This document shows positions 39,060-50,509 of a stretch of DNA of 64,000 nucleotides, piece by piece (the first letter of the stretch is position 1; the number at the start of each line of letters is the position of its first letter). The notes beneath the pieces are model-generated. The model was given only the letters and a program-made list of their open reading frames with translations. It was not told the origin of the DNA and searched no databases. The stretch is taken from positions 186,001 to 250,000 of the forward strand of contig JBCCPK010000007.1 of the NCBI GenBank assembly GCA_039024915.1, in the 5' to 3' direction. Both the position numbers and the translations under genes were made by a program. The DNA comes from Pseudomonadota bacterium (lineage in GTDB: Bacteria > Pseudomonadota > Alphaproteobacteria > Rhizobiales > MH13).

Positions 39060-40787
39060 TCATCCGCTCTTGCGTCGGAGGAATGCGGGGATGTCCATAG
39101 CCTCATCTTCAAGCGGCTGACGGGGAGCCGGATTCGGACGACCCAAACCATCATAACCCGGCGATTGAGCAGGATCAGCGGAACGCTGCACGGCCGCCGG
39201 GCGAGCTGGGGCTGCAGGTGTAGGCGCAGGTTTGGGAGCCGCAGATGCGTCCTCCCGCTTGGGCAAACCCACGTTGGCCAGCTTCTTGAGCAAGCCAAGT
39301 GCCCCTTTGTCGCCATCACCGACTTCCTGTGAGGATGCTTTGTGCCGGATCTCGTCCTGCACAATCGCTGGGAGTTCTTCGACACGTGGCATGCGCGGCT
39401 GAACCTGCACGGGACGCGCCGCACTCGTGCGCGCGACAGCCGGAGGTGCAGGTGGCTCAGACCGCATAGGAGCCGCAGTCTCCGGTGCAGGCGCCGCCTC
39501 AATATCGCTTGGCATGTGAGGGACTGGGTTGATGGGCATGATAGACACACCGTCTTGCTCGCTTTCGTGCGCAGTCGGCACAGCCAATTCTCTTTCAATG
39601 CGCTCAATCCGCTCAACAGGCGATACTGAGCGGGCCTCGACGGCAGCAGCAGCGGCAACGGCGGCCTCGGCAGCTCGGCTGATCGCCTCAACCTCAAGGA
39701 CCTCCGCCTCCTCCTCGTGCGACGGCTCAGCTACCTCGTCCTGTGCTTGCGTACGGGTTATCATCGGCACGGCGGGTTGTGTGTTGATTGTCTGACTACG
39801 CGGCATCGCATCGACGCCTTCAAGCATATCCACTCCGGTGGCCACGACCGATACACGGATCATGCCTTCGAGGGTCTCGTCGAAGGTCGCCCCAGTGATG
39901 ATGAGTGCATCTTCATCAACTTCTTCACGAATGCGGTTGGCCGCCTCATCGACCTCAAACAGGCGCAAGTCGTTGCCGCCTGTGATGGAGATCAGCAGAC
40001 CTTTGGCACCAAGCATGGAAACGTCATCAAGCAGAGGATTGGCAATGGCCGCCTCAGCTGCCTGCAGCGCACGCTTGTCACCGGACGCTTCGCCCGTTCC
40101 CATCATCGCCTTGCCCATGCCGCGCATGATTGAGCGAACATCGGCAAAGTCGAGATTGATCAGACCATCCTTCACCATCAGATCGGTAATGCACGCCACC
40201 CCGGAAAACAGCACCTGGTCGGCCATGGCGAACGCGTCGGCAAACGTCGTTTTATCATTGGCAATCCGGAACAGGTTCTGGTTCGGGATTGAGATGAGCG
40301 TGTCGACCTCTTTTTGCAGATCATCGATGCCCTGATCGGCGATCCGCATGCGGTGGCGACCTTCAAAATGGAACGGTTTGGTGACCACGCCAACGGTCAG
40401 AATACCCATTTCTCGCGCCAAGCGAGCAACAACCGGAGCCGCTCCGGTTCCGGTACCGCCACCCATCCCAGCGGTAATGAAAGCCATATGAGCGCCCGAC
40501 AGGTGATCGGTGATCTCATCGAGGACTTCTTCAGCCGCTGCGCGGCCAATTTCCGGCTGCGCGCCGGCGCCTAAGCCCTCGGTGACGGCAACACCCATCT
40601 GAATGATGCGGCTGGCCTTTGAGTTTGTCAGCGCTTGCGCGTCGGTGTTCGCGACGATGAAGTCGACACCCTCCAAGCCAGACTCGATCATGTTGTTGAC
40701 CGCGTTTCCGCCGGCACCGCCGCAGCCAAAGACCACAATCTTCGGCTTCATTTCATGGATGTCAGGAGCTTCCAACTGAATAGGCAT
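39060..40787 (-). CDS. ftsZ: Cell division protein FtsZ
   Basis: FtsZ is the tubulin-like GTPase that forms the Z ring. The 575-residue protein has the GTP motif GGGTGTG (109-115), the T7 loop NLDFADV (211-217) and the C-terminal peptide DIPAFLRRK that binds FtsA. A Pro/Ala/Glu-rich linker of more than 200 residues separates the GTPase core from that peptide, as is common in rhizobia. I chose the ATG at 40785-40787 with GAGGG just upstream; a start five codons earlier is possible. The 200-base ftsA-ftsZ spacer holds strong hairpins (40885-40981). Confidence 0.97.
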   Translation of the reverse strand: MPIQLEAPDIHEMKPKIVVFGCGGAGGNAVNNMIESGLEGVDFIVANTDAQALTNSKASRIIQMGVAVTEGLGAGAQPEIGRAAAEEVLDEITDHLSGAHMAFITAGMGGGTGTGAAPVVARLAREMGILTVGVVTKPFHFEGRHRMRIADQGIDDLQKEVDTLISIPNQNLFRIANDKTTFADAFAMADQVLFSGVACITDLMVKDGLINLDFADVRSIMRGMGKAMMGTGEASGDKRALQAAEAAIANPLLDDVSMLGAKGLLISITGGNDLRLFEVDEAANRIREEVDEDALIITGATFDETLEGMIRVSVVATGVDMLEGVDAMPRSQTINTQPAVPMITRTQAQDEVAEPSHEEEAEVLEVEAISRAAEAAVAAAAAVEARSVSPVERIERIERELAVPTAHESEQDGVSIMPINPVPHMPSDIEAAPAPETAAPMRSEPPAPPAVARTSAARPVQVQPRMPRVEELPAIVQDEIRHKASSQEVGDGDKGALGLLKKLANVGLPKREDASAAPKPAPTPAAPARPAAVQRSADPAQSPGYDGLGRPNPAPRQPLEDEAMDIPAFLRRKSG

Positions 40788-40884
40788 GGGACCCTCTTTC
40801 ATTCTTCCTTAGACGCGGCGCACAATGGGAAGTCTTGTGGAGCCAGATGTGGTGTCACAACGTGACGGGTTGGGGATAGCCGCA

Positions 40885-40981
40885 AAGCGGTTGTGCCGAA
40901 GGCACAGAGCGTGCGGGTAGGACCGCTTGGGATCGGATCATGAACGGTCGCTCCAAAAGAACGGAGCGAATGATCCCGATC
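40885..40981 (-). promoter_or_regulatory. Structured ftsA-ftsZ spacer
   Basis: Two hairpin systems are visible. First, AAGCGGT (40885-40891) pairs with ACCGCTT (40922-40928) and encloses a TGTGCC-GAA-GGCACA stem (40892-40906). Second, GATC-GGATCAT (40931-40941) pairs with ATGATCC-C-GATC (40970-40981), and TCGCTCC (40948-40954) pairs with GGAGCGA (40963-40969), giving 18 bp with two small bulges. It lies upstream of ftsZ and could influence its translation, RNA processing or a local promoter. Pairing is seen; role is inferred. Confidence 0.5.
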
Positions 40982-40986
40982 AGCTG

Positions 40987-42321
40987 TCAAAGTGAGCTTT
41001 TTAGCCATTGGCTCACCCTTTCCAGATAGCCGCCCGTACCTGTGGCACGGACAGGAATGATGTGATCACGCGGGACCATGCGAACGCGCTGCGGATAAAT
41101 CAGCAGCCCTGCGGTCGCGGCAAATGCCGGCCCTTTGGCAGCTTCCGGCAGCCCCTCCACTCCGTAGGGTCGCGCAAGGCGAACGTTGCGAGACAGGATA
41201 CGACGAGATAGTTCCATCAACCCGTTCAACTGGCTACCACCGCCAGTCAGCACCAGCCGGCGGGCCATGAGCCCACCGAACCCGGCGGCGTTCAAACGAT
41301 CACGCACCATCTCAAGCGTTTCTTCCACGCGGGGTCGAATGATCCGTGTGAGCGAGGAACGTGGAAGCTGCTGCCCGCCCTCATGGCCGTCGCCGTTTAC
41401 CGGCGGAACTGTCAGAAGCTCCCCGTCATCAGCTGCGCTTGGAAGCGCCGAGCCATAAAGCGTCTTGAGCCTTTCGGCTTCCTCCGGCTTGGTCGACAGG
41501 CCACGCGCCAAATCCATTGTGATGTGATGGCCCCCAACCGGCAGGACATCTCCATGAACGAAGGCTCCGTCGTAGAAGACGCTGATCGCTGTTGTCCCTG
41601 CACCAAGGTCGATACAGACCGTTCCAAGCTCCATCTCGTCATCTGAGAGTACGGACAAGCCGCTGGCATGGCCCGCGCTGACATAGCCCTCGATCCCCAA
41701 ATGAGCATTGTTGATGCAATTTTCGAGATTGCGCAGCGGGCTCATATCAGCGGTCACGATGTGCATGTCGACACCAAGCTCGCCGCCATGCATGCCGCGC
41801 GGATCAAGGATCCCGCGCTCACCGTCCAAAGCGAACCCCACCGGCATTGCGTGCAAGATGGCACGGTCCGGTTCGACCGCGTGATCGCTGCCGGCCTTAA
41901 GCACCCGGGCAATGTCACCCTCAGCAACGGCATGCCCGTCCAAGGCGACCTTGGCCGCCAAAACCTGAGAACCGATCCGCCCCGCTGTGATCGATACCAA
42001 GATCGAATCCAACGTTAGGTCAGCCATCTTTTCTGCCTGGTGAACCGCTTGTCGAATTGATCGCTCGGCACGTTCGAGATCAATCACATAACCAGACTTC
42101 AGGCCCTGCGACCGGTAGTGCCCAAAACCAAGCAGTTCCACAGTGTGTGTGCGCTGCCCGCTGATCGGACCATAGCTGTCGTCCTTCGGCTTGAGCCGCG
42201 CAATCATGCAGCTGGTCTTCGCCGTTCCGACATCAAGGACCGAAACCACCACCGATTTACGCTGTGGCAACGGTGCCGGCCCGAAGAAATCACCGGGGCG
42301 CTTTGCGGGATGATAGCCCAT
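40987..42321 (-). CDS. ftsA: Cell division protein FtsA
   Basis: FtsA is the actin-like protein that links FtsZ to the membrane. The 444-residue protein shows the phosphate-1 motif LDVGTAKTSC (about 29-38), the SHS2-type insertion, IDLGAGTTAISVF and the phosphate-2 block, and ends in an amphipathic helix YLERVSQWLKSSL that serves as membrane target. The start shares a base with the ftsQ stop (TAATG). Its first 28 residues precede the fold and are longer than in E. coli, as in other rhizobia. Confidence 0.95.
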   Translation of the reverse strand: MGYHPAKRPGDFFGPAPLPQRKSVVVSVLDVGTAKTSCMIARLKPKDDSYGPISGQRTHTVELLGFGHYRSQGLKSGYVIDLERAERSIRQAVHQAEKMADLTLDSILVSITAGRIGSQVLAAKVALDGHAVAEGDIARVLKAGSDHAVEPDRAILHAMPVGFALDGERGILDPRGMHGGELGVDMHIVTADMSPLRNLENCINNAHLGIEGYVSAGHASGLSVLSDDEMELGTVCIDLGAGTTAISVFYDGAFVHGDVLPVGGHHITMDLARGLSTKPEEAERLKTLYGSALPSAADDGELLTVPPVNGDGHEGGQQLPRSSLTRIIRPRVEETLEMVRDRLNAAGFGGLMARRLVLTGGGSQLNGLMELSRRILSRNVRLARPYGVEGLPEAAKGPAFAATAGLLIYPQRVRMVPRDHIIPVRATGTGGYLERVSQWLKSSL

Positions 42322-43211
42322 TATGCTCCCCCCTCGCCCACAGAGCCTTGCAAGGCATTGAGGCCCTCATCCGTCAGCCGCACCACCAATTGCTCCGGGC
42401 GGCGCAGATCGATGCTGGCGATCGCGCGGTCAAGAATAGCATGCTGACGCATCATGGATTCGAGCTCTGACAGTGCGCGATCAACGCCCGCCTCAGGCAA
42501 GTGGACCTGGACCCGGTCACTCATGTGCAGGGTCCAGCGCCGCTCGCCAATAAGTTCGAGCGCCACGACGTCTTCGAGGACATGTGGCCGTTCTGCCAAA
42601 GCCGCGAAGAAGTGATCGGTCTTCCGCGGTGCACCCTCGCCAACCACGAGCGGCAACCGCTGGTGGACACCGGCAATTTCATCGGTGATCTCTTGCCCAT
42701 CAACTGTCACAAGATGAATGCGCCCGCCGACAAGCATCCGGGCAAACGGCTCATGCTCGGTGATGTCCACAAAGATAGCGTCCGGATAGACTTTCCGCAC
42801 CGACGCGTCCGCCACCCAAGGCAGCGCGAGGACCCGCTCCCTTGCGGCCTCAAGGTCAAACCCTAAAAGTGGGGTTTCCGGCGCAACCGCAAGGTAGTCC
42901 AGCACGTCGCCCTGGCGGGTATCGCGAAGACCTTCAATCGTGATCTGCTCAACGCCGAAGCCGAGCGCAACCGTCATCGAGGTCAGGCCCTCTCCAAATG
43001 CAGCCCGAGGCTCTGCGGTGCGCTCACCAATGGAGAAGCCAAAAACGACGGTCGGGAGCACGACCAAACTGGCCAGCAAGGCGTTGGGGTGACGCACTGA
43101 CCTTGCCCAGATGCGCATCCGATGGCCGATGCGCACGGCAGGCTGCAGGAACCTGCGGGCGCGGCCGACGACCGGAAGTGCAAGCAAATCTTCCAAGATC
43201 ACCGGCGGCAT
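42321..43211 (-). CDS. ftsQ: Cell division protein FtsQ
   Basis: FtsQ is a bitopic divisome scaffold. The 296-residue protein has a cytoplasmic N-terminus with Arg-rich stretch (about 18-41), a membrane segment at 43-62 and a POTRA domain starting at about 90 ([19 protein letters not shown], ...[21 protein letters not shown]), then a beta domain. Its start overlaps the ddl 3' end by 13 bases, and its stop overlaps ftsA by one base. Length is usual for the order. Confidence 0.93.
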   Translation of the reverse strand: MPPVILEDLLALPVVGRARRFLQPAVRIGHRMRIWARSVRHPNALLASLVVLPTVVFGFSIGERTAEPRAAFGEGLTSMTVALGFGVEQITIEGLRDTRQGDVLDYLAVAPETPLLGFDLEAARERVLALPWVADASVRKVYPDAIFVDITEHEPFARMLVGGRIHLVTVDGQEITDEIAGVHQRLPLVVGEGAPRKTDHFFAALAERPHVLEDVVALELIGERRWTLHMSDRVQVHLPEAGVDRALSELESMMRQHAILDRAIASIDLRRPEQLVVRLTDEGLNALQGSVGEGGA

Positions 43212-44137
43212 GAGGCATCCTCCACCATCCAGCTAACAAGCTCCTCGAAGGAATGACCCGCATAAGCCGCAATCTCGGGTACCAGCGAGGTCGGCGTCAT
43301 ACCGGGCTGCGTGTTGACCTCAAGGCAGATCAACTCGCCAGTCCCCATTGGCATGTCGTCGAAGCGAAAGTCCGCGCGCGTTACGCCTCTGCAGCCAAGA
43401 GCTTGATGAGCCGCAAGCGAGTAGGCTTGTACGCGTGAGTAGATGTCAGAGGGGACCTCGGCAGGCAGAATGTGCTCGGAGCCGCCCTCCGCATATTTGG
43501 CGTCGTAATCGTAAAACTGCTGTCCCTGCGTGACGATATCGATGACACCAAGGGCAACATCGCCCATGACGGCGCACGTCAACTCGCGGCCAGCGACGTA
43601 GTGCTCGGCCATCAGATCATCGCCATAAGGCCAATCATCTCGAAACAGCTCTTGCGGGGGATGCTCCATATCAGCGGTGACAATCAAAACACCGAAACTG
43701 GACCCCTCACAGACTGGCTTGATCACATAGGGTGGGTCCATCACATGCCCGCTAGCCGCCTCGCTGCGGCTCGTCCGCTTGTGTTTGGCAACCGGAACGC
43801 CAGACGCCGCCATAACGACCTTCGCACGGTCTTTGTTCATGGCAAGCGCCGACGCCATAACCCCGGAGTGGGTGTAGGGAATTTCAAGCACTTCGAGGAT
43901 ACCCTGTATGGTCCCATCCTCGCCGTAAGGGCCATGAAGCGCGTTAAAGGCGACGTCTGGCTTCAGATCGGTTAATGTTTGTGCAATGTCGCGATCAACA
44001 TCGACCCGCGACACACGATAGCCGGCGCTCTCCAAGGCGTCGGCACACGGCTCACCGGTTGCCAGGCTGACCGGTCGTTCAGACGACCAGCCACCCATCA
44101 ACACGGCGACGTGTTTTCCCATACCTTTCAATGCCAT
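43199..44137 (-). CDS. ddl: D-alanine-D-alanine ligase
   Basis: Ddl joins two D-alanines with ATP for the peptidoglycan stem. The protein has the N-terminal motif [18 protein letters not shown], the [14 protein letters not shown] block, the [17 protein letters not shown]-grasp loop and the C-terminal [17 protein letters not shown]. The start is uncertain between ATG 44135-44137 and ATG 44120-44122; the latter fits the family N-terminus, but its ribosome site is too close. The 160-base gap to murB contains nothing recognisable. Confidence 0.94.
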   Translation of the reverse strand: MALKGMGKHVAVLMGGWSSERPVSLATGEPCADALESAGYRVSRVDVDRDIAQTLTDLKPDVAFNALHGPYGEDGTIQGILEVLEIPYTHSGVMASALAMNKDRAKVVMAASGVPVAKHKRTSRSEAASGHVMDPPYVIKPVCEGSSFGVLIVTADMEHPPQELFRDDWPYGDDLMAEHYVAGRELTCAVMGDVALGVIDIVTQGQQFYDYDAKYAEGGSEHILPAEVPSDIYSRVQAYSLAAHQALGCRGVTRADFRFDDMPMGTGELICLEVNTQPGMTPTSLVPEIAAYAGHSFEELVSWMVEDASCRR

Positions 44138-44297
44138 GCCCGGTGTCGACACGATCAAGACCTGCTCGATAACCTCATACAGCCCGCAAAGAGGCGGACC
44201 GGCTCAAGGCTGGAAGCTAGGCTGGGTTTCGTAAGAAACTCTTAACCGGGTTTGGAAAGCAGCGGTTTACGTTGCGCGTTTGCGATCACGAAATATT

Positions 44298-45257
44298 TCA
44301 GGGCTCGAAATGTGAGATATGCGCCCCGTCCGCGAAGTCGCCAATGCGCTTTACCTCCCAATCGAGAAGCGTTCCGGAGTGCTCGTAAACGCGCTGGCGC
44401 ACGGTTTCTCCAAGCGTTTCAAGATCGTAGGCTGTCGCATCGCCGGTATTGATCATGAAGTTACAATGCATCGGCGACATTTGCGCACCGCCCACCTTGA
44501 ACCCACGCAGCCCAGCGGCGTCCACACATTTCCATGCTGAGCCGCCCGGAGGGTTCTTGAAGGTCGAGCCGGAGGTCCGTTCCTTGATGGGCTGGTTCGT
44601 CTCGCGGTGCTCCTGGACAGCCTTCATCGCCGCCTCGATCTCGGCTCGGGGCGCGGGTTCACCCTCGAACGTAGCCGAAACAAAGATGAGATCTTTCGCT
44701 GCTTGCGAGTTGCGGTAGCTGAAACCCATATCCGTATGGCTCAGTGTTATAAGCTCCCCGGAACGGGTCACAGCATCGACAGACACAACGCGTTCGGTGG
44801 TTTCGACCCCATTGGCTCCAGCGTTCATCCTCAGCGCACCGCCAAGGCCGCCTGGGATACCGTGATAGAAGTGAAACCCGCCAAGCCCAGCATCGAGAGC
44901 GGCCGCTGCAAGCCGTTTATCGGCCATCCCCGCTCCTGCCGTTATGCGCATCCCATCTACCGCCACCTCGTTGAAGGGCCGGGCCGTCAGCCGAACGACC
45001 GCACCGGGAATGCCTCCATCGCGTATCAGAGAGTTTGAGGCCAGCCCCATGACATGAACGGGCACATCACCTGGCAGCGCCGCCAGAAACAGCTGAAGAT
45101 CTTCAACGTCTGCGGGAACGAAATAGAGCGCCGCTGGGCCGCCCACACGAAACCAGGTGAAGGGCGCGAGAGGTTGGTTTGTGCGCAGCTTCCCTCGTAA
45201 GCGCTGCGTTGCGTCGCCGATACGTGTCAGAAGATCGTCGCCGTCCACCACCGTCAT
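44298..45257 (-). CDS. murB: UDP-N-acetylenolpyruvoylglucosamine reductase
   Basis: MurB reduces UDP-GlcNAc-enolpyruvate to UDP-MurNAc with NADPH and FAD. From the ATG at 45255-45257 the 319-residue protein shows FAD-binding [15 protein letters not shown], the [15 protein letters not shown] and [14 protein letters not shown] blocks, and the catalytic Ser motif [10 protein letters not shown]. The start overlaps the murC stop by 4 bases (ATGA), so a 23-codon longer frame is not needed. The [15 protein letters not shown] layout fits the rhizobial MurB group. Confidence 0.95.
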   Translation of the reverse strand: MTVVDGDDLLTRIGDATQRLRGKLRTNQPLAPFTWFRVGGPAALYFVPADVEDLQLFLAALPGDVPVHVMGLASNSLIRDGGIPGAVVRLTARPFNEVAVDGMRITAGAGMADKRLAAAALDAGLGGFHFYHGIPGGLGGALRMNAGANGVETTERVVSVDAVTRSGELITLSHTDMGFSYRNSQAAKDLIFVSATFEGEPAPRAEIEAAMKAVQEHRETNQPIKERTSGSTFKNPPGGSAWKCVDAAGLRGFKVGGAQMSPMHCNFMINTGDATAYDLETLGETVRQRVYEHSGTLLDWEVKRIGDFADGAHISHFEP

Positions 45258-46660
45258 CCAGCCTGTTCGGAGAGTTGCTGGGGCAACGCATTGGCCCATT
45301 GCGTGATTGTGCCCGCACCTAGACAAATGACGCTGTCGCCCGCCTCCGCGACGCCAGAGATTGCGTTTGGTAGGTCCTCTGGCCCATCGATCGACGACAC
45401 GTAACGGTGGCCGTGCGCTCGGATCGCAGCAACCAAATCGTCGCGCGATGCTCCTTCTATGGGCTGCTCTCCGGCCGCGTAGACTGGCGCCACCACAACG
45501 CGGTCAGCATCGTTGAAACAGGCGGCAAACTGATCAAACAGACTTTGTAGACGCGTGAAACGGTGTGGCTGAACCACAGCGATGACTTTGCCTGACGTCG
45601 CATCGCGCGCTGCTTTCAACACCGCGCTGATCTCAACCGGATGATGACCATAGTCATCGTAGATGTCGACGCCCTTCCAAGTACCGGTATGCGTGAATCT
45701 CCGTTTGACCCCGGAAAAGCGTGCCAGCCCCTCACGGATCGCATCATGAGGAATTCCCAAATGATGCGCGACAGCAATACCAGCGGTCGCGTTCAGCAGG
45801 TTGTGCAGGCCAGGCATCGGCAGCGAAAGGCCGTTTATGCAGTCGATCTGATCTGAGCCTCGGGCGCGCAGCTCGATCGCAAAATGGGAGCGCGGCCCCT
45901 CCATCCGAATGTTGACTGCCCTGACATCGGCTTGCGGGTTCTGCCCATAAGTAATGACGCGCCGATCCTCGATTCTGCCGATCAGGCTTTGAACCTCGGT
46001 ATGATCGAGGCACATGACCGCAAAACCATAGAACGGCACGTTCTCGACAAATTGCTCGAACGCGGCTCGCACACCTTCGAAGTCGCCATAGTGATCGAGG
46101 TGCTCCGCATCGATATTGGTCACCACCGCGACATCGGCGGGAAGCTTGATGAAGGTACCATCGCTTTCATCGGCCTCGACGACCATCCATTCGCCCTCGC
46201 CCAGCCTGGCATTTGTCCCGTACGCGTTGATGATTCCGCCATTGATCACGGTCGGATCGAGACCACCAGCATCGAGCAGACTGGCGACGATGGATGTGGT
46301 CGTGGTTTTCCCATGCGTTCCGCCAATCGCTATCGCTGATCTGAGCCTCATCAGCTCGGCCAGCATTTCCGCACGTCTTACCACCGGGATGAAGCCTGCG
46401 CGCGCGGCCTGAAGCTCGGGGTTGTCTGGCTTGATCGCAGACGACACAACGACAACGGCAGCACCCTCGACATTTTCTGCACCGTGACCGACGGACACAG
46501 TGATTTCCATGTCACGCAGCCGTTGGACGTTCGCATTATCGGATATGTCCGAGCCCTGGACAGTATAACCGAGCGTGTTGAGCACCTCGGCGATACCCGA
46601 CATACCTATCCCTCCAATGCCAACAAAGTGGATTGGTCCGATCTCCTCAGGAAGACGCAT
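45254..46660 (-). CDS. murC: UDP-N-acetylmuramate-L-alanine ligase
   Basis: MurC adds L-Ala to UDP-MurNAc. The 468-residue protein starts [22 protein letters not shown] (nucleotide-binding Gly-rich loop), has the ATP P-loop GGTHGKTTT (113-121), DYGHHPVEI and the [11 protein letters not shown] block of the family. I chose the ATG at 46658-46660 because GAGG lies 8 bases upstream; 54 open codons further up do not fit the family. It overlaps the murG end by 14 bases. Neighbouring stop and start with murB overlap by 4. Confidence 0.96.
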   Translation of the reverse strand: MRLPEEIGPIHFVGIGGIGMSGIAEVLNTLGYTVQGSDISDNANVQRLRDMEITVSVGHGAENVEGAAVVVVSSAIKPDNPELQAARAGFIPVVRRAEMLAELMRLRSAIAIGGTHGKTTTTSIVASLLDAGGLDPTVINGGIINAYGTNARLGEGEWMVVEADESDGTFIKLPADVAVVTNIDAEHLDHYGDFEGVRAAFEQFVENVPFYGFAVMCLDHTEVQSLIGRIEDRRVITYGQNPQADVRAVNIRMEGPRSHFAIELRARGSDQIDCINGLSLPMPGLHNLLNATAGIAVAHHLGIPHDAIREGLARFSGVKRRFTHTGTWKGVDIYDDYGHHPVEISAVLKAARDATSGKVIAVVQPHRFTRLQSLFDQFAACFNDADRVVVAPVYAAGEQPIEGASRDDLVAAIRAHGHRYVSSIDGPEDLPNAISGVAEAGDSVICLGAGTITQWANALPQQLSEQAG

Positions 46661-47804
46661 TGTCAGACCTCGCGTTGCTGGGTGACGGCTGCGTACGGGG
46701 GATGGCTTCGGTCGCACCAGCAACGGCTTGAACTTCGTCAGCCAGCCGCTCGACAGCGTCGGGGCGCCCGGTATTCTTCGCTGCGGCTGCCATGGCAGAC
46801 AACTCGTCTGCGCCATCATCAACCAACCGCGTCAACAGTTGGGCCAAGCGCACCGGCCCAATGTTCTTCTGAAGGCTCACAATCGCCCCGCCTTCTGCCT
46901 CGATACGTTCGGCATTTTTGGCCTGATCATGGTCCAGCGCGTGTGGGTAGGGGACCAGAATGGAAGGGCGGCCAATCGCTGCCAACTCAGCCACAGTCGA
47001 AGCGCCCGATCGCGCAATGACCAGGTGGGCGGCAGCCATCCGTGCCGGCATGTCGACAAAGAAAGCACCAAGATCGTTGGGAATACCCATCACTTCATAG
47101 GCGTCGCGAACCCGAACCATATCTTCGGGGCGACACTGTTGGATGACACGAACCCGCTGGCGGACAGGCGCATCGCACTGTTCTAAAGCGGCCGGCACCA
47201 AGTCCGCGAAGACCCGTGCCCCCTGACTGCCGCCGAACACAAGAAGGTCAAACGGAGCGTCATCTTTTGGTATGCGGTAGGCGGTTTGCGATGCGGCTAG
47301 AACATCACCGCGGACGGGGTTGCCCGTGTGGATACGGTCGGCACGGACGCGTTTGGCAATACCATCGGTCTGCACAAAGCTGGTAGCAATGAGCTTAGCG
47401 TGCCGCGCCAGAGCGCCGTTTGCCCGGCCCAGAACAGCGTTTTGTTCATGAAGGACGATTGGTATTCCACGCATTCGGGCGGCAACAAGCGGTGGCAGTG
47501 TCGGATAGCCGCCAAAACCGACGATGGCGTCAGGGCGCTCTTTGCCCAAAAGCCCAAAGGCTTTTGTAAAGCCCTTACCAAGCGTGATGGCGCCACTTAG
47601 CGCCTTGAGTGGTGCACGTGGGGAGAGCGTCGCTGACGGGACAATGTGTGTTCGCCGAGCTGGGAACGAAACACCGTAACGATCAGCACGTTCGTCGGTC
47701 ATCAGATCGACTGTATGACCGCGTTTCTGTAACGCTTCGCTCAAGGCTTGCGCGGGAAACAGGTGTCCCCCTGTACCCCCAGCGCACAAAATGAAATATG
47801 CCAT
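46647..47804 (-). CDS. murG: Lipid II synthase (GlcNAc transferase)
   Basis: MurG transfers GlcNAc onto lipid I at the inner face of the membrane. The 385-residue protein begins with the Gly-rich loop [15 protein letters not shown] and has the [15 protein letters not shown] and [25 protein letters not shown] blocks that bind UDP-GlcNAc. The C-terminus is slightly extended with a Ser/Pro/Asn-rich tail. It follows ftsW with a 54-base gap and overlaps murC by 14 bases. Confidence 0.96.
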   Translation of the reverse strand: MAYFILCAGGTGGHLFPAQALSEALQKRGHTVDLMTDERADRYGVSFPARRTHIVPSATLSPRAPLKALSGAITLGKGFTKAFGLLGKERPDAIVGFGGYPTLPPLVAARMRGIPIVLHEQNAVLGRANGALARHAKLIATSFVQTDGIAKRVRADRIHTGNPVRGDVLAASQTAYRIPKDDAPFDLLVFGGSQGARVFADLVPAALEQCDAPVRQRVRVIQQCRPEDMVRVRDAYEVMGIPNDLGAFFVDMPARMAAAHLVIARSGASTVAELAAIGRPSILVPYPHALDHDQAKNAERIEAEGGAIVSLQKNIGPVRLAQLLTRLVDDGADELSAMAAAAKNTGRPDAVERLADEVQAVAGATEAIPRTQPSPSNARSDNASS

Positions 47805-47858
47805 CCGCCGCCTATACGGTCCGCTCGTTGGCTCGGCAAGCGCCCGGCGCCGCGAGCG

Positions 47859-49097
47859 TCAAGACGAGCGACCTTGCATTGACCACCGCCATGGCGACAG
47901 CGTGTGGCCGGTTGAGGGCTGCCCGGTTCGCGTTGCAGGTGTTCGGCGCGTCAATGCGAGCAGGATCCCTGATGTGATGCCAACAGAAAACAGTGAAGAG
48001 CCGCCATAGCTCAGAAATGGCAGAGTCATACCCTTGGCCGGCAGAAGCTGTAAGTTCACGCCCATATTGATGGTGGCCTGCATGGCGAGAAGCCCAACCA
48101 GGCCGACAATCGTGAAACGACTGAACAGGTCTTCCACTGTCAGCGCGCATCGAACGGCGCGCAGGAAAACAAAAAGGTAGAGTGCGACAATCATCAGGCA
48201 CACGAGGATACCGAACTCCTCTGCGATCACCGCGAACAGAAAATCGGTGTGGCTGTCGGGAAGATGCTCTTTAACGACGCCCTCCCCAGGCCCCCGCCCG
48301 AAAAGTCCTCCCTCCACAAACGAGTCGATGGCTCGGTCTGTCTGGTGGTTGTCACCGCTTTCAGGGTTCAGGAACCGGTCAATCCGGCTCGCCACATGCG
48401 GAATGAAGACGTAGGCCGCACCAATACCCGAGAGGGCAAGCGAACCAAGCACTCCGATCCAAACCCAGCTCATGCCGGCTACGAAGAACAGCAAGCCCCA
48501 GACACCTGTAACGAGAACAGTCTGGCCAATATCCGGCTGGGCAATAAGAATGGCACCGGTCAGCACAAAAAGACCTGCCGCCATCAGATTGGCCTTCAGA
48601 TCTGGCCGCTTCGCATGCTCAGCAAAGAGCCACGCGCACACAACGACGAGCGCGGGTTTGACAAATTCCGATGGTTGCATCTGGAAGAAACCGAGATCGA
48701 CCCATCGCCGCGAGCCCTTGATCTCAGCACCGAACGCAATTGCAAGCAGCATGCCGCCAATCGCTCCGAAGAACAGCAGGAGGCTGAGCCGGACGATCAA
48801 CTGCTTGTCCATCATCGACAGGGCCACCATTAAGCCCAGTGTTGGGATGAGGAAAACCAAGTGCTTGTGGACGAAGTGAAACTCATTTGACAAGTTGAGG
48901 TCGCGAGCGATTGGCGGACTTGCGGCAAACGACATGACAATGCCGATCGTCAGCAACAGGAGCATTGTCAGCAGCGACACCTTGTCAATCGTCCACCACC
49001 AGTCGCCCAGCGGAGAGCGATCGGCGCGCGTTAGTCGATTGGAATCGCTCGCAGGGGAGGACGTGCCAACGTCAGATAACGGCTTGCCTGAAGCCAT
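47859..49097 (-). CDS. ftsW: Lipid II polymerase/flippase FtsW
   Basis: FtsW is the SEDS-family glycosyltransferase of the divisome. The 412-residue protein has ten predicted membrane segments, the QPSEFVKPALVVVCAWLFA block with catalytic Asp-containing loop residues, QPDIGQTVLVTGVWG and the conserved LPFLSYGGSSL. The N-terminal tail (about 1-37) is longer than in E. coli, and the C-terminal tail is Arg/Thr/Ser-rich. It lies 17 bases after the murD stop. Confidence 0.95.
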   Translation of the reverse strand: MASGKPLSDVGTSSPASDSNRLTRADRSPLGDWWWTIDKVSLLTMLLLLTIGIVMSFAASPPIARDLNLSNEFHFVHKHLVFLIPTLGLMVALSMMDKQLIVRLSLLLFFGAIGGMLLAIAFGAEIKGSRRWVDLGFFQMQPSEFVKPALVVVCAWLFAEHAKRPDLKANLMAAGLFVLTGAILIAQPDIGQTVLVTGVWGLLFFVAGMSWVWIGVLGSLALSGIGAAYVFIPHVASRIDRFLNPESGDNHQTDRAIDSFVEGGLFGRGPGEGVVKEHLPDSHTDFLFAVIAEEFGILVCLMIVALYLFVFLRAVRCALTVEDLFSRFTIVGLVGLLAMQATINMGVNLQLLPAKGMTLPFLSYGGSSLFSVGITSGILLALTRRTPATRTGQPSTGHTLSPWRWSMQGRSS

Positions 49098-49114
49098 AGG
49101 CGGTACTCACTACA

Positions 49115-50509
49115 CTACACGCTCGCGCTTGCTGCCTCTATCCAGGTTGCAACCGCGCGCTTAAACGCCTCACCACGCGCTTCGAAGGATGCATACTGAT
49201 CCCATGATGCGCATGCCGGAGATAGCAGGATGGTTGCAGATTGAGCGGCTGTCTCTGCCGCATCGTCCGCCGCCATTTGCACCGCCACATCAACAGTTCC
49301 GGCACGGACGAACTCAAGCTTTCCATCCAGGGTCGCCGCGAACCGTTCTTGCGCCTCCCCGACTAGATAAGCTTTGACGATTTGCGGAAACAAACCGTTA
49401 AGGGGCTCGATCCCATCACTTTTTGCCTGACCCCCAACGATCCAGTGGATCTTGTCAAAAGAGCTTAAAGCGCGGGCTGCCGCGTCTGCGTTGGTGGCTT
49501 TTGAATCGTTCACAAAGCGCATCCCACGCCATGTTGCGACTGGCTCCATTCGGTGGGCGAGCCCCGAAAAGCTGCGCAAGGCCGAAGAAAGCGCGGAAGG
49601 TTCTGTTCCAAGCGCCAGCAAACTTGCCGCAGCAGCACACGCATTTTGCGCATTGTGCGAGCCTCGCAGGCTCTCGACGCCTTCGAGGGAAAACAGGCGT
49701 TCCACCTCCCCGCTTTGACTACGCATGATTTCGCTTCCCCTGGCGCACAAACCGTCGGGCAAGGACTTCGTCACGCTGATACGGGTCACAGGCTTACCGG
49801 CCTTTACGCAACGCTCTGCGATCGCGTCGGACCAGGGATCATCGACCCCGACAATGGCATGCTGCGACGCCGTGACGAGCTTTTCCTTCACTGCCGCGTA
49901 GTTTGGCATTGTGCCGTGCCGTGCGAGATGATCCTCGGAGAGGTTAAGGTGGACGCCCACGGTCGGCGCAAGCCCGGGCGCCAGATCGATCTGATAGGAC
50001 GAACACTCGATCACATAGGTACGCCCCGGCGCGAAAGCTGGCAGCTCCAGAACTGGCACCCCGATATTGCCGCCCATGGCAGCATCAACGTCCAACTCAT
50101 GCAATGCATGAGCGATGAGGGCAGTCGTGGTCGACTTACCATTGGTGCCAGTTATGGCGATCACCGGCGCATCCGGGGCATCCGCTGCGCGCTGCGCAAA
50201 GAAAAGATCGATGTCGCCGAAAATCGGCACGCCGTGCCTATTAGCCAGTACGACGGAGACATGGGGCTCAGGGTGGGTCAGCGGGATGCCCGGCGAGAGA
50301 ACCAGGCCATCAAGTTCCGACCAACGCATCGCCTCAGGCTTGGTAAGCTCCAGCGCCTCCTGTGCAGCGCGCGAGCGCGCGCCCTCGCCATCATCCCAGC
50401 AGACAATAGTCGCTCCAACCTTCTGCAGAGCCAAAGCCGTTGGCAGGCCAGAGCCGCCAAGCCCAACGACCGCCAGCCGCTGTCCGGCGAAGACTGTTGG
50501 GGCGATCAT
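49115..50509 (-). CDS. murD: UDP-N-acetylmuramoylalanine-D-glutamate ligase
   Basis: MurD adds D-Glu to UDP-MurNAc-L-Ala. The 464-residue protein begins [21 protein letters not shown], has the ATP motif GTNGKST (121-127), [14 protein letters not shown] and the C-terminal [20 protein letters not shown] chose the ATG at 50507-50509, which overlaps the mraY stop (ATGA). The 18 extra open codons upstream begin in mraY and are not required. Confidence 0.96.
   Translation of the reverse strand: MIAPTVFAGQRLAVVGLGGSGLPTALALQKVGATIVCWDDGEGARSRAAQEALELTKPEAMRWSELDGLVLSPGIPLTHPEPHVSVVLANRHGVPIFGDIDLFFAQRAADAPDAPVIAITGTNGKSTTTALIAHALHELDVDAAMGGNIGVPVLELPAFAPGRTYVIECSSYQIDLAPGLAPTVGVHLNLSEDHLARHGTMPNYAAVKEKLVTASQHAIVGVDDPWSDAIAERCVKAGKPVTRISVTKSLPDGLCARGSEIMRSQSGEVERLFSLEGVESLRGSHNAQNACAAAASLLALGTEPSALSSALRSFSGLAHRMEPVATWRGMRFVNDSKATNADAAARALSSFDKIHWIVGGQAKSDGIEPLNGLFPQIVKAYLVGEAQERFAATLDGKLEFVRAGTVDVAVQMAADDAAETAAQSATILLSPACASWDQYASFEARGEAFKRAVATWIEAASASV

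Noticed and set aside
40799-41008. 69-codon frame between ftsA and ftsZ
   Set aside because: It overlaps the ends of both genes and coincides with the hairpin region; no domain or ribosome site supports it.
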